From NCBI GenBank assembly GCA_023228145.1, contig JALOBU010000033.1, forward strand, positions 1 through 34,009: a stretch of 34,009 bases of DNA, read 5' to 3'. Source of the stretch: Bacteroidales bacterium. GTDB taxonomy: Bacteria > Bacteroidota > Bacteroidia > Bacteroidales > CAIWKO01. Position numbers and translations under genes: made by a program. Below, piece by piece: positions 25,901-34,009 of this stretch (position 1 is its first letter; each line of letters begins with the position of its first letter). The notes beneath the pieces were generated by a model, which worked only from the letters and a program-made list of their open reading frames with translations, was not told where the DNA came from and made no database searches.

Positions 25901-28900
25901 TGGTGCAGCTGGTGTACCGGGGAATACTTATTGCTGGACTTCAATCCCAGCAGGGTTTGTTTCTTCTGATCCGAACCCCCTGGTACAACCGGACACGACA
26001 ACAATGTACTATCTGGTTGAAACTGTTACTGCTACCGGATGCACAAATACAGACAGCGTTCTCGTTGTTTCCAATCAGATAATTATTATTTCTATTACAC
26101 CTCCTACTGAAAATATGTGTACAGGGGAAACCACTAATGTTGCTATGTCAAGCAACCAAAGCGGGACAACTTTTTCATGGACAGCTGATTTAACAAGTGG
26201 AACGGCAACAACAGGGTTTTCGAATGGAACAGGAAATAATATCAACCAGACGATAAATAACACTTCAGATAATTTTTCTTTAGTCACATATTCAATAACG
26301 GCTCATTCAAACGATTGTATAAACGATGCGATTTTGGAAGTGACCATTAATCCGGCTCCGGTAGTTACTTCTCAGACAGTAACTGTTTGTAGTGATTTTA
26401 GCACCGCTCTTACATTCGGTGCCAGTACCAATGGTGTTGCCGTTGAAACCTACAATATAACAAATATAAATTCTAACGGACTCACTGCTTTTGCAGGAAA
26501 TCCGGTAACAGGCAGTGGGTTCAGTAATAATGTCATTGCTGATGATGCCTGGATAAATACTACTGCCAACCCGGTTAATGTTATATATACTGTTGCTCCT
26601 GTTAGCGCAATAGGTTGCGTTGGTGTTTCATTTACTGTTACGGTTACTGTTAAGCCAAAGCCAGTAATTACAAATTCTTCTACAAAAAGCATTTGCAGCG
26701 AAACGGGAACCAACATTAACTTGACTGCGACTATAGCAAGTACGTTTTCATGGACTATTGGCACTATTACCGGCAGTATAACAGGCGCAAGTGAAGGTTC
26801 AGGGGCAACCATAAATCAGGTACTTACAAATCCAAGTAATGCCGCTGCCGGCACTGTACAATATATTATTACCCCCATTTCTTCCTCAGGGTCTTGCAGT
26901 GGAAATGCATTCACGATTACTGTTACAGTTAATCCATTACCCATTGTTACAAATCTTTCCACAAAAACTATCTGCAGCGGAAGTGGTACAGACATAAGTC
27001 TGTCTGCCAGTGCAAATAGTACCTTTGCATGGTCCTTAGGGGCAATTACTGGCGGAATAACTGGAGCCAGTGCTGGCTCTGGCACAGCTATTAACCAGGT
27101 GCTCACGGCTCCAACCAGTTATGCTTCCGGAACCGTACCATATATTATAACTCCAACATCAACTGATGGTTTATGTATCGGAACTGTAAAGACTATTACA
27201 GTTACTGTTAATCCGATCCCTTTGGTAACGGCAAGCGCATCCGTAAGTTCTGTTTGTCCAGGTATTAATTTTAATCTTTTTTCTTCTTCAAATGTTGATT
27301 TTCCTCCTGTACTGCTTAACGAAAATTTTAACGGGTCGAATAGTTGGGTAACGAGCAATAGTTCTTCAGGTGGAACCCCTGCTAATGCAGCTTGGACAAT
27401 AAGACCAGATGCATATAGCAGCAATAGCCAGACGTTTCATTCAAACGATAACAGCCAATTCTTTATATCAAATAGCTATTTTCAGAATGGAACAATTACA
27501 AGCACTACACTTACTTCAAATGCTATAAGTACAATAGGATATAATTCTTTAACATTGGATTTCTGGCATTATTATGACTATAATGCAAGAACAAATGAAG
27601 CTGCAAAGGTGCAAGTGTCAACTAATGGAACTGTTTGGAATGATATTGTCACTTATAATTCAGATCAGGGTTCAGTAAGTAATTTTGCCCATACTTCAAT
27701 AAATCTAGATGCTTATATTGGCAATGCTACTTTATATGTTCGGTTCTTTTACTACTGCGGATCTAACAGAGGAAGATACTGGGCAATTGATAATGTAAAT
27801 CTATCCGGAACATCCACGGCATCTGATCCATCCATCAGTTGGACATCCAACCCGGCAAGTTTTACTTCTACAGTTGCAAATCCTGTAAATGTTTCGCAAA
27901 CTGTTACCACCGATTATATTGCGACATACACCATTGCTGCTTCAGGTTGCAGCAATTCCGATACTGTAACAGTTACCGCATATCCAGCACCTGTCCCTAC
28001 TATTATATCTGATTACTGCTCAGTACCGGGACATATTCAGTTGGTAGGAGGAGGCGGCGAAACTTATCTCTGGAATACAGGTGAAACCACTCAAGCTATT
28101 GCGATTGATATTGCAGGTATTTACAGTGTTACTGTAACTAATGCATTCGGTTGCTGGGCTGCTGAATTTGTTGATGCCAGCAATGAAATGGTAATTGATG
28201 GCAGCTTTACCGACTTTGATCCTGCTTACCCATCTTTTTATACGGGTTATATTCAACAGCAATCTTATTATGAGCCATGGGCGCCCAATCCGGAATTAAC
28301 TGGTTTATGGCCTGAAGGTTATTACGCTGTGAATACAAGCGCTTGGTACAATCCTGTAGATTCTACAGGATATCATACCAATTTCCATGGAAGAGATCAT
28401 ACCCTCAACACGGTCGGGCCAAGAAATTTTCTGATGATTAATGGCGCTACTCAGGATGTGCCCTTAAAAACCATTTGGGAACAAACAGTTTCCGTTGCCC
28501 CCAATATTGATTATTATTTCAGTGCATGGGCAATGAATCTTAACCCAGCATCATGTGCTCGATTGCAATTTGAGGTGAATGGAACATTAGTTGGAACCAT
28601 TGCTGATCTGGATATAGCACCCAAACCCACCACAGAAGGACAGGTCGGGCTTTCCAATTGGGTTCGTTTTTACAGCAATCCATTATGGAATTCCGGCTCT
28701 GCAACTACAGCCGTAATTCGTATTGTTAATTTAAATACAGTTGCCGGCGGTAACGACTTTGGGTTGGATGACATTTCATTTGGCACCCTTGCCCCAATTC
28801 CTTTTACTACAAATCCTTCTTCAGGTGGAACAGTTTGTGAAAACGACACATTAAAATTATTCGCTAATATTATTGGCGGTAGAGCTCCTATTACATATTC

Positions 28901-31214
28901 ATGGACAGGGCCAAATGGGTTTACTTCAAATCAGAAAGATCCGACCATTCCCAATGCAACTGTTGCTAATTCTGGCACCTATTCTCTAACAGTTGTTGAT
29001 GGTTACGGTTGTGACCCCGTAACAATGACAACAGTGGCTGTTGTTAATCCATTGCCTACAGCGTCAATAAACGGAACAACAACGGTTTGTCAGTTAGCGT
29101 TAGACCCTGATATAACATTTACAGGTAGTAATGGAACATCCCCTTATAATTTTACATATCAGATAAATGGAGGGGCATATCAATTCATTTCCACTACTTC
29201 TGGAAACAGTGTTTCAATTCCGGCATCAACATTGATACCCGGAACTTATACGTATTCATTAGTTAGCGTATCAGATGCAAACGGCTGCAATAATATTCAA
29301 GGTGGCTCAGCAACTGTTACAGTAAATTCACTCCCTTCTGTAGGTATTAATGGTGACAATCCTGTTTGTGCGGGATTAACGGGTGTACCCTACTCTGCAA
29401 CAAGCGGTTTTGATACCTATTCCTGGGTTATTTCTGGCGAAGGGACTATAACAGGCCCAACTAACACAAACATTATACATGTGAATGTCGGACCGTCTTA
29501 TGGTACTTCTTTTACACTAACTCTGAATGTTACTAGTTCTTATGGTTGTAACGGAATAAATGAAGTAGAAATATTTATAGATGATACAACAAAACCTTTT
29601 TTGATTGTACCACCATCACCTCAAGATAGAAATGTGGATCCGAATACATGCAGTTATACTGCCATTGGCAATGAATTCAACCCAATAAGTTTTAACGACA
29701 ACTGCGAAGTTGCAACAGTTGTGAACGATCTGAACTGGACAAACAGTCTTGCAGGATATGTTTTTCCGTTAGGAATCACTCAAGTTACATGGATTGTTAC
29801 CGATTTAAGAGGAAATTCATCTAAAGATTCTATTTATATAAGGATTAGAGATAACCAACCACCCATAATCTCTTGTCCATCACCTTATGTAGTTTGTGCA
29901 AATAGCGATCATACATATATAAATAGTACGAATATATGGGATGCCGGTGCCACAGATAACTGTACTTTGGATGGTATAGCATATAACTTATCCGGAGCAA
30001 CCTCTGGAACCGGGTCAACTCTGGAAAATGTTACATTCGGTACTGGTATTACAACTGTTACATGGAGGGCAACAGATGCTTCAGGAAATTTCACAACTTG
30101 TCTTAGCTCTGTGACCGTACAAACCGAGCCTATTATTTCAGTACAACCTCAGGGAATAATTTTATGCCCCTCAGCTGCACAGGCTATCTTTAACGTGGTT
30201 AATACTTTATCACCTTCACCAATTTATCAATGGCGTAAAAATGGCACTGATATTTCTGGAGCTAATACGGATACATATATTATTAATAATCCACAACAAA
30301 GCGATAATGGAGTTTATGATGTTGTGATAACAAATAGCTGCGGCACGACAACTTCTATTTCCGCTTATTTATTTGTTTACGGGCTTCCTTTTGCAATGAT
30401 TGACACTACAACAATTTATGAAAGTATAGGCTATGACCCCGATCCTATTTCTCTTATCTTTTCAAAGGCAGGCGGGGCAACTCCATTGTCTTTCCAATGG
30501 CAATTGAACGATACCGATATATTAAATGAAACAGGAATATTTTACGATTCGCCACCACTTATGAATACTGGTGTTTATCCATTTAACACTAAGATATGTG
30601 ATTCCTGTGGTACGGTATTTTATACCCAATATAAGGAAATCATTATTCAATCGCCTTTACCTATCGAATTAATCAATTTTACTGCTAATTGTTCTGATGG
30701 CAATGTATATTTAAATTGGGCTACAAGTACAGAAACTAATAATGACTATTTTACAGTTCAACGCAGCCTTGATGCTCATAATTTCGTCGATGTAATTACG
30801 ATTCCAGGTGCTGGTAACAACAATTCACCATTACATTATCAGGCCATTGATGAAAATGTTTATGCTGGAATTTCATATTACAGATTAAAACAAACAGATT
30901 TTAACGGGGTATCAGAAATATTCAAACCGGTTCCTGTTGTTTGCTTATCTGATGAAAATACAGATATAAATATTTATCCAAATCCATTTTTGGATGAAAT
31001 AGTAATTAAACATTCAAGAGTTATTAATGATATATCAGAAATCTCCTTATTTGATATGCAGGGAATTTTAATAATGCAAAAAGTATATTCAAATAGTAAT
31101 TCTGATTCCTATACTATAGATTTAAGAGGTATTGCTTGTGGTCTGTACTATATTAAATTTGTTTCAGGTAATGAGATTTATTTCCAAAAAATAATAAAAA
31201 CCTCCATGAACTAA
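22995..31214 (+). CDS. Giant multidomain adhesin with glycine-rich, PKD-like, CBM-like and HYR domains, T9SS type A sorting domain
   Basis: A 2739-residue secreted protein. The signal peptide has an unusually long basic N-region, with its hydrophobic core at about residues 26-41 and WGQ at 41-43. Next come a beta-sandwich domain (about 45-205), a glycine-rich domain (about 211-434) of the kind found in phage tail and ice-binding-like proteins, and six PKD-like modules (about 436-940, with SGQGTNSxxVxxG and TPSNSCG motifs). Several Ig/PKD-like modules follow, one split by a choice-of-anchor-like jelly roll (about 1436-1607). Then come a CBM-like domain (about 1734-1934, with FHGRDHT and FLMINGATQ), more Ig-like domains, two HYR modules (about 2202-2376), an Ig domain, a fibronectin-like linker (about 2556-2646, LPIELINFTA) and a type A sorting domain (about 2656-2739, starting INIYPNPF). 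It is probably an exported surface or released adhesin; the carbohydrate ligand is unknown. The gene faces away from gcvP and no partner PorP gene is next to it. Confidence 0.9.
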   Translation: MNKIYKIQFASFNSFFRHIKYVKKVIAFLSITFFVSYITVWGQTTSTRNAGTGTNVADTGSVAWVNPDNVISNNNLYSTIALNNQTSNSLQATNYGFTIPFNAIITGIRVTIGRYQSAVGSGNDIHDIEVMLLKGGSTVGNNYALAAEWPTAEGTVNYGSQTDIWGTTWTPAQINAADFGVSLVANSTNNRTGRVDYMLIAVTYVLPNTFASFSLTANGTFSVPSNVSCIKVEAWGGGGAGGAARGNPSAGGGGGGGGYASSILTGLDNSYPVTVGAAKAGTSTSVINNGNPSYFGLLASPQVYASGGSGGVYATANYSNGAGGSGGTDNIGSTIYNGGDGAAGIYTPTSTPGGAGGGGAGSTGPGNYAVAGEGGAATLVNGGIGADGVAAGATGTAGGVYGGGGSGGKANSSTNRAGGAGAQGLVIVSFIILSPPPEIIGNTQPCVGSTETYSVSNIVGVTYTWSFPADWIITGGQGTNSVTVEVGDIDGNVQVTPFGYCSGEPGLLAVASGVALQPDTINGPITVCQNSTWNYNVPNIPGETYTWTVPAGSTINSGQGTNSVNITFSTTSGTITVTPSNICGVGTAQTLAINIQNSAPAMPSIITGPSSACQGSTQIYSVVNDPSVSLYNWSLPSDWAITAGLHTNSITVTVGATSGDISVTATNTCATGNARTKAVISIATTPDQPVLVNGDTVLCLLFPDQYFTIVDTLYSDYQYNPHYLNTVYTWSIPGDWSLLSGQGTNQIHVGLGASSGNVIVTPSNSCGNGIPLSLTVTVDDIVPSQPVSITGNINPCEASTQTYSVTNQAEVYFNWTLPSDWTIVSGQGSNSIVVIIGHTSGTVDVIASNACGSAMDQTLDVTVSPLPNNPGTITGDTIFCQGTSTTYGVSSVSGVSFFWEVPTGWIITSGQGTNLITVTIGANSGNVQVTPVNSCGSGVPSVLNVHINPSPAAETGPDNNICVGASIHIGAAGVPGNTYCWTSIPAGFVSSDPNPLVQPDTTTMYYLVETVTATGCTNTDSVLVVSNQIIIISITPPTENMCTGETTNVAMSSNQSGTTFSWTADLTSGTATTGFSNGTGNNINQTINNTSDNFSLVTYSITAHSNDCINDAILEVTINPAPVVTSQTVTVCSDFSTALTFGASTNGVAVETYNITNINSNGLTAFAGNPVTGSGFSNNVIADDAWINTTANPVNVIYTVAPVSAIGCVGVSFTVTVTVKPKPVITNSSTKSICSETGTNINLTATIASTFSWTIGTITGSITGASEGSGATINQVLTNPSNAAAGTVQYIITPISSSGSCSGNAFTITVTVNPLPIVTNLSTKTICSGSGTDISLSASANSTFAWSLGAITGGITGASAGSGTAINQVLTAPTSYASGTVPYIITPTSTDGLCIGTVKTITVTVNPIPLVTASASVSSVCPGINFNLFSSSNVDFPPVLLNENFNGSNSWVTSNSSSGGTPANAAWTIRPDAYSSNSQTFHSNDNSQFFISNSYFQNGTITSTTLTSNAISTIGYNSLTLDFWHYYDYNARTNEAAKVQVSTNGTVWNDIVTYNSDQGSVSNFAHTSINLDAYIGNATLYVRFFYYCGSNRGRYWAIDNVNLSGTSTASDPSISWTSNPASFTSTVANPVNVSQTVTTDYIATYTIAASGCSNSDTVTVTAYPAPVPTIISDYCSVPGHIQLVGGGGETYLWNTGETTQAIAIDIAGIYSVTVTNAFGCWAAEFVDASNEMVIDGSFTDFDPAYPSFYTGYIQQQSYYEPWAPNPELTGLWPEGYYAVNTSAWYNPVDSTGYHTNFHGRDHTLNTVGPRNFLMINGATQDVPLKTIWEQTVSVAPNIDYYFSAWAMNLNPASCARLQFEVNGTLVGTIADLDIAPKPTTEGQVGLSNWVRFYSNPLWNSGSATTAVIRIVNLNTVAGGNDFGLDDISFGTLAPIPFTTNPSSGGTVCENDTLKLFANIIGGRAPITYSWTGPNGFTSNQKDPTIPNATVANSGTYSLTVVDGYGCDPVTMTTVAVVNPLPTASINGTTTVCQLALDPDITFTGSNGTSPYNFTYQINGGAYQFISTTSGNSVSIPASTLIPGTYTYSLVSVSDANGCNNIQGGSATVTVNSLPSVGINGDNPVCAGLTGVPYSATSGFDTYSWVISGEGTITGPTNTNIIHVNVGPSYGTSFTLTLNVTSSYGCNGINEVEIFIDDTTKPFLIVPPSPQDRNVDPNTCSYTAIGNEFNPISFNDNCEVATVVNDLNWTNSLAGYVFPLGITQVTWIVTDLRGNSSKDSIYIRIRDNQPPIISCPSPYVVCANSDHTYINSTNIWDAGATDNCTLDGIAYNLSGATSGTGSTLENVTFGTGITTVTWRATDASGNFTTCLSSVTVQTEPIISVQPQGIILCPSAAQAIFNVVNTLSPSPIYQWRKNGTDISGANTDTYIINNPQQSDNGVYDVVITNSCGTTTSISAYLFVYGLPFAMIDTTTIYESIGYDPDPISLIFSKAGGATPLSFQWQLNDTDILNETGIFYDSPPLMNTGVYPFNTKICDSCGTVFYTQYKEIIIQSPLPIELINFTANCSDGNVYLNWATSTETNNDYFTVQRSLDAHNFVDVITIPGAGNNNSPLHYQAIDENVYAGISYYRLKQTDFNGVSEIFKPVPVVCLSDENTDINIYPNPFLDEIVIKHSRVINDISEISLFDMQGILIMQKVYSNSNSDSYTIDLRGIACGLYYIKFVSGNEIYFQKIIKTSMN
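24300..25855 (+). repeat. Six tandem PKD-like modules (~255 bp each) in the type A adhesin
   Basis: Each module follows the pattern xITGxxxxCxGSTxTYSV, then YTWSxPxDWxIxSGQGTNSI, then SGxVxVTPSNxCG. DNA similarity is patchy, with short recurring strings such as cagggaacaaac. The fourth module has about 12 extra residues (near 25120-25175). Confidence 0.78.
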
Positions 31215-31235
31215 TATATAAAAAAAACACTCTAA

Positions 31236-31523
31236 ATTTTTTTACAGTCGGATATTAAAGAAAACGATAATGTCTTAGAAAAAATACAGATTTTGCCTAA
31301 TCCTGCTACAAACATTATAAAAGTTAATGTTTATGAAAAAAATTTGCGAATAAATAATGTTGCAATTTTTGATAACATGGGGAGATTAATTGAAGAAAAT
31401 AATTTCAATAACATTTTAAATTCTATCGAAATTGACATATCAAAAATAAAAGCAGGGCTATATTTTATTCAATTAAAAAGTAATGAAGGCTTAATATTTA
31501 CTGGCAAATTTGTAAAGCAATGA
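31236..31523 (+). pseudogene. Orphan T9SS type A sorting domain, fragment of a lost cargo gene
   Basis: An open frame from just after a stop (31233-31235) encodes only a type A sorting domain: LEKIQILPNPATNIIKVNV, then VAIFDNMGRLIEE, KAGLYFIQL and the terminal GKFVKQ. There is no ATG before the domain and no signal peptide, so it cannot be exported alone. The first possible start is TTG at 31293, inside the domain. It follows the complete type A domain of the giant adhesin by 21 bases. Its ending GKFVKQ matches GKIVKQ of the next gene, and its stop overlaps that gene's ATG (ATGA at 31520-31523). It is most likely the tail of a deleted propeller-type cargo gene that once stood at the head of this tandem array. 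Read-through as part of the giant protein is ruled out by the intervening stops. Confidence 0.68.
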
Positions 31524-32848
31524 TTTTAAACAAAACAACACGGATAATGTGTTTTATTATTCTTCTGATCATGTTTAAAGGCAGCCAGAGCCAAAACTGG
31601 CTGCCTCTTGGCAATGGTGTAGGTGGATCAATAAACCGGCTTTATACGGATACTGTTACTAACCTATTGTATGTAACCGGCATTTTCAGTGCAAATAGCG
31701 ATAATATTTTTGGCGGCGTGGCAAAGTGGAATGGAACACAATGGGACACATTACCAAATTGTCAGGCATTTCCAACGAAATCCAGCGTCTTTAAATATTT
31801 GGACACATTGTTCGTTTCCGGAGTATTTAATCATAACTCATACATTTCAAAATGGAATGGGAATATTTTTGATACTATTCCCGGAACAAGAGATATGAAT
31901 ATATATTGCACGGCAGAGCATAACGGAATACTGTATTTGGGCGGCGATTTTAGAAAATGCGGCTCCGATTCAGCTTTTTCATTATGCAGCTATGACGGAC
32001 ATATTTATACAGCAATAACACCTCATTATAAAGATATCGCTTCTGTATTTACTTTGGCATTTTATAAAGATACCCTATATGTTGGTGGTGTTTTTAATTT
32101 GTACCCTGAATCCCCTATTGCATCTTTTGCCAAATGGAATGGTGCAGATTTGGTGGCGGTGAGCAGTGAGTTTGCCAATGTTAACTGCTCGGTATTTGCC
32201 ATGGCTGTGTATAAAGACGAATTGTATATAGGGGGTCACTTTACAAAGGCGAGTGGTTTTATCGGGGATTATATTATGAAATGGGATGGGCTCCAATTTA
32301 CAGAAGTTGGTGGAGGCACAGACCAAAGAGTGACCAGTATGAAAGTGTATAATAACGAATTATACGTTGGAGGATGGTTTACCCGGGTTGGTAGCATTGA
32401 TTGCGATAACATTGCCAAATGGGATGGAACACAATGGACATGTTTAAACCATGATGCATTTGATTCTTTTTACTCCATATGGGACCTGTGTGTGTTAAAT
32501 GACAGACTTTATATTGGAGGTAATTTTGATAAAATTGGGAATGATTCTATTCATAATATTGCAATGTACAACCATCCGCTAACTTCAGTTACTGAAAATA
32601 ATAAGGAAAATTCTCAACTTATTGTTTATCCCAACCCTGTTACCAGTAATGAATTTACTATTTCTTTTCCGTTCATCACATCAGGCACGCTACAGGTGGT
32701 AAATTTATTGGGCGAAGTTATCATGACCTATTATATCTGTAATGCAGCGAAGTTTAATATAAATATAGAGGCCTTGAGCAAAGGCTGCTACATAATAAAG
32801 GTGCAGGCGGATAATAAATGTTTTGCGGGGAAAATTGTAAAACAATGA
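31520..32848 (+). CDS. Secreted propeller-like repeat protein with T9SS type A sorting domain
   Basis: A 442-residue protein with a signal peptide (about residues 1-24, ending GSQSQ). The body is built from repeats of about 45-50 residues, each with a tryptophan motif such as AKWNGTQWDTLP or AKWDGTQWTCLN followed by LYVGGxFT. This arrangement suggests a beta-propeller of about six to seven blades. A type A sorting domain occupies about residues 360-442 (LIVYPNPVTSNEFTIS to GKIVKQ). The ATG overlaps the stop of the preceding orphan sorting fragment as ATGA, and the stop overlaps the next gene's ATG in the same way, so translation is probably coupled. The ligand or activity is unknown; no catalytic motif was seen. 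The next gene is a close paralogue. Confidence 0.85.
   Translation: MILNKTTRIMCFIILLIMFKGSQSQNWLPLGNGVGGSINRLYTDTVTNLLYVTGIFSANSDNIFGGVAKWNGTQWDTLPNCQAFPTKSSVFKYLDTLFVSGVFNHNSYISKWNGNIFDTIPGTRDMNIYCTAEHNGILYLGGDFRKCGSDSAFSLCSYDGHIYTAITPHYKDIASVFTLAFYKDTLYVGGVFNLYPESPIASFAKWNGADLVAVSSEFANVNCSVFAMAVYKDELYIGGHFTKASGFIGDYIMKWDGLQFTEVGGGTDQRVTSMKVYNNELYVGGWFTRVGSIDCDNIAKWDGTQWTCLNHDAFDSFYSIWDLCVLNDRLYIGGNFDKIGNDSIHNIAMYNHPLTSVTENNKENSQLIVYPNPVTSNEFTISFPFITSGTLQVVNLLGEVIMTYYICNAAKFNINIEALSKGCYIIKVQADNKCFAGKIVKQ
31595..31698 (+). repeat. Near-identical block in propeller paralogues, 5' copy A
   Basis: This 104-base block matches 32920-33023 with a single mismatch (31615 t versus 32940 a). It encodes the mature N-terminus starting NWLPLG. 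Confidence 0.92.
32540..32666 (+). repeat. Identical 127-base block in propeller paralogues, 3' copy A
   Basis: Identical base for base to 33883-34009 at an offset of 1343. It encodes the last blade and the start of the sorting domain. The identity may continue beyond the window. Confidence 0.93.
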
Positions 32849-34009
32849 ACCTAAAAAAAACAGCACTAATAATTTGTTTTGTTATTTTTTTGATAACAGT
32901 AAGAGGCAGCCAAGGGCAGAACTGGCTGCCTCTTGGCAAAGGTGTAGGTGGATCAATAAACCGGCTTTATACGGATACTGTTACTAACCTATTGTATGTA
33001 ACCGGCATTTTCAGTGCAAATAGTGAAAATATTTTTGGTGGTGTGGCTAAATGGAACGGTATTGCTTGGGACACGCTTCCTAATTGCCAATCAACTTATA
33101 CACCCTCAAAATTTAAGGTTTTTAAGTATTCTGACACTTTATATATCTCCGGATACTTTTATTATACACCACAAAACAGTACAAATATAGCGAGATGGAA
33201 CGGTAGTATTTTTGATACAATATCTGGCACAAGAGATATGAACATATATTGTACTGCAGAAAAAAGCGACACCTTATATTTAGGAGGATTTTTTAAAAAA
33301 TGTGGCAACGATTCAGCATATTCATTGTGTAAATATGATGGGCATCATTTTACTGCTATTACACCTAATTACGATGGAAATGCATATATTTTGTGCATGA
33401 CTTTTTACAAAGACACTTTATATGTTGGGGGCAATTTTGGTTTAAACTCTGATCCATCAATTGCATCCTTAGCCAAATGGGATGGAGCAGGATTACTTTC
33501 GGTAAGCGAACAATTCTCTAATGTAAACTGTACCATAGAAACAATGGCTGTATATAAAGATGAACTTTATGTTGGTGGAGCTTTTAGAAAAAGTGATGGT
33601 TTTACAGGTGATTATATTATGAAATGGGATGGGCACCAGTTTACAGAAGTAGGTGGAGGTACAAACCAAAGGGTGACCTGCATGAAAGTGTATAATAACG
33701 AATTATATGTTGGTGGCTGGTTTACTTCAGTTGGCAACATTGAATGCGACAATGTAGCAAAATGGGATGGTACACAATGGATATGTTTAAACCATGATGC
33801 ATTTGATTTTACTTTTTCATTAAGAGATTTAAGTTTTTTGAACGACAGGTTATACATTGCTGGTATGTTTGATAAAATTGGAAATGATTCTATTCATAAT
33901 ATTGCAATGTACAACCATCCGCTAACTTCAGTTACTGAAAATAATAAGGAAAATTCTCAACTTATTGTTTATCCCAACCCTGTTACCAGTAATGAATTTA
34001 CTATTTCTT
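32845..34009 (+). CDS. Secreted propeller-like repeat protein, paralogue of the preceding gene (cut by window end)
   Basis: The frame opens at an ATG overlapping the previous stop (ATGA 32845-32848) and stays open for 388 codons to the window edge. It has a signal peptide (MNLKKTALIICFVIFLITVR, then GSQGQ) and the same tryptophan/LYVGG repeats. It ends, still open, in LIVYPNPVTSNEFTIS, the start of a type A sorting domain that should finish just beyond the window. Its beginning and end are almost identical in DNA to the preceding gene, while the middle has diverged (for example an extra YYTPQNS segment near 33170). Tandem duplication with coupled translation is the simplest reading. Function is as uncertain as for its neighbour. 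Confidence 0.85.
   Translation, partial: MNLKKTALIICFVIFLITVRGSQGQNWLPLGKGVGGSINRLYTDTVTNLLYVTGIFSANSENIFGGVAKWNGIAWDTLPNCQSTYTPSKFKVFKYSDTLYISGYFYYTPQNSTNIARWNGSIFDTISGTRDMNIYCTAEKSDTLYLGGFFKKCGNDSAYSLCKYDGHHFTAITPNYDGNAYILCMTFYKDTLYVGGNFGLNSDPSIASLAKWDGAGLLSVSEQFSNVNCTIETMAVYKDELYVGGAFRKSDGFTGDYIMKWDGHQFTEVGGGTNQRVTCMKVYNNELYVGGWFTSVGNIECDNVAKWDGTQWICLNHDAFDFTFSLRDLSFLNDRLYIAGMFDKIGNDSIHNIAMYNHPLTSVTENNKENSQLIVYPNPVTSNEFTIS
32920..33023 (+). repeat. Near-identical block in propeller paralogues, 5' copy B
   Basis: Partner of 31595-31698 at a fixed offset of 1325 bases. Similarity drops to ordinary paralogue levels immediately downstream. Confidence 0.92.
33883..34009 (+). repeat. Identical 127-base block in propeller paralogues, 3' copy B
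   Basis: Partner of 32540-32666, identical up to the window edge. The offset differs from the 5' block by 18 bases, reflecting insertions in the diverged middle. Confidence 0.93.

Overview
The window comes from a Bacteroidota genome, probably Bacteroidales-like or a related environmental lineage. The evidence is a run of very large secreted proteins with type IX secretion (T9SS) C-terminal sorting domains, a PorP/SprF-type protein start, AT-rich intergenic DNA, TAnnTTTG-type -7 promoter elements and no clear Shine-Dalgarno sites. No tRNA, rRNA, CRISPR array or intact insertion sequence is visible.

Layout. (1) 1-8036, minus strand: a 2635-residue HYR-repeat adhesin with a type B (gliding-motility/CHU_C-like) sorting domain, followed 28 bases later by the start of a PorP/SprF-family gene that leaves the window. 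(2) 8392-13548, plus strand: a three-gene unit of a small secreted protein and two paralogous PKD/SprB-type adhesins, both with type B sorting domains. They share a nearly identical N-terminal head but have different stalks. (3) 13664-19484: two paralogous membrane proteins with a GT-C glycosyltransferase-like N-terminal half and TPR C-terminal half (TMTC-like), separated by about 1.4 kb that holds a decayed gene. (4) 19615-19862: an internally deleted msrA relic. (5) 19872-22754, minus: gcvP, the one clear housekeeping gene. (6) 22995-34009, plus: a 2739-residue multidomain adhesin with a type A sorting domain, an orphan type A sorting-domain fragment, and two tandem propeller-like paralogues (the second cut by the window end). 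The last three are chained by ATGA stop/start overlaps.

How the genes may work together. Five proteins have signal peptides and a stalk or propeller body. Four of these end in a visible sorting domain; the fifth is cut just as its sorting domain begins. They are best read as T9SS cargo displayed on or released from the cell surface. PorP/SprF proteins are commonly encoded next to type B cargo. The two GT-C/TPR proteins could modify such exported proteins, but that link is inference from family resemblance and proximity.

The most unusual structural theme is that ligand-binding-type domains (a C-type lectin fold with EPN and WND motifs, a LamG-like domain, an unassigned beta-rich domain and a choice-of-anchor-like domain) are inserted inside individual stalk modules rather than placed between them. 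The second theme is recombination: swapped stalks behind a shared head, propeller copies with identical ends and diverged middles, and an orphan sorting tail. No wholly new enzymatic or defence system is evident.
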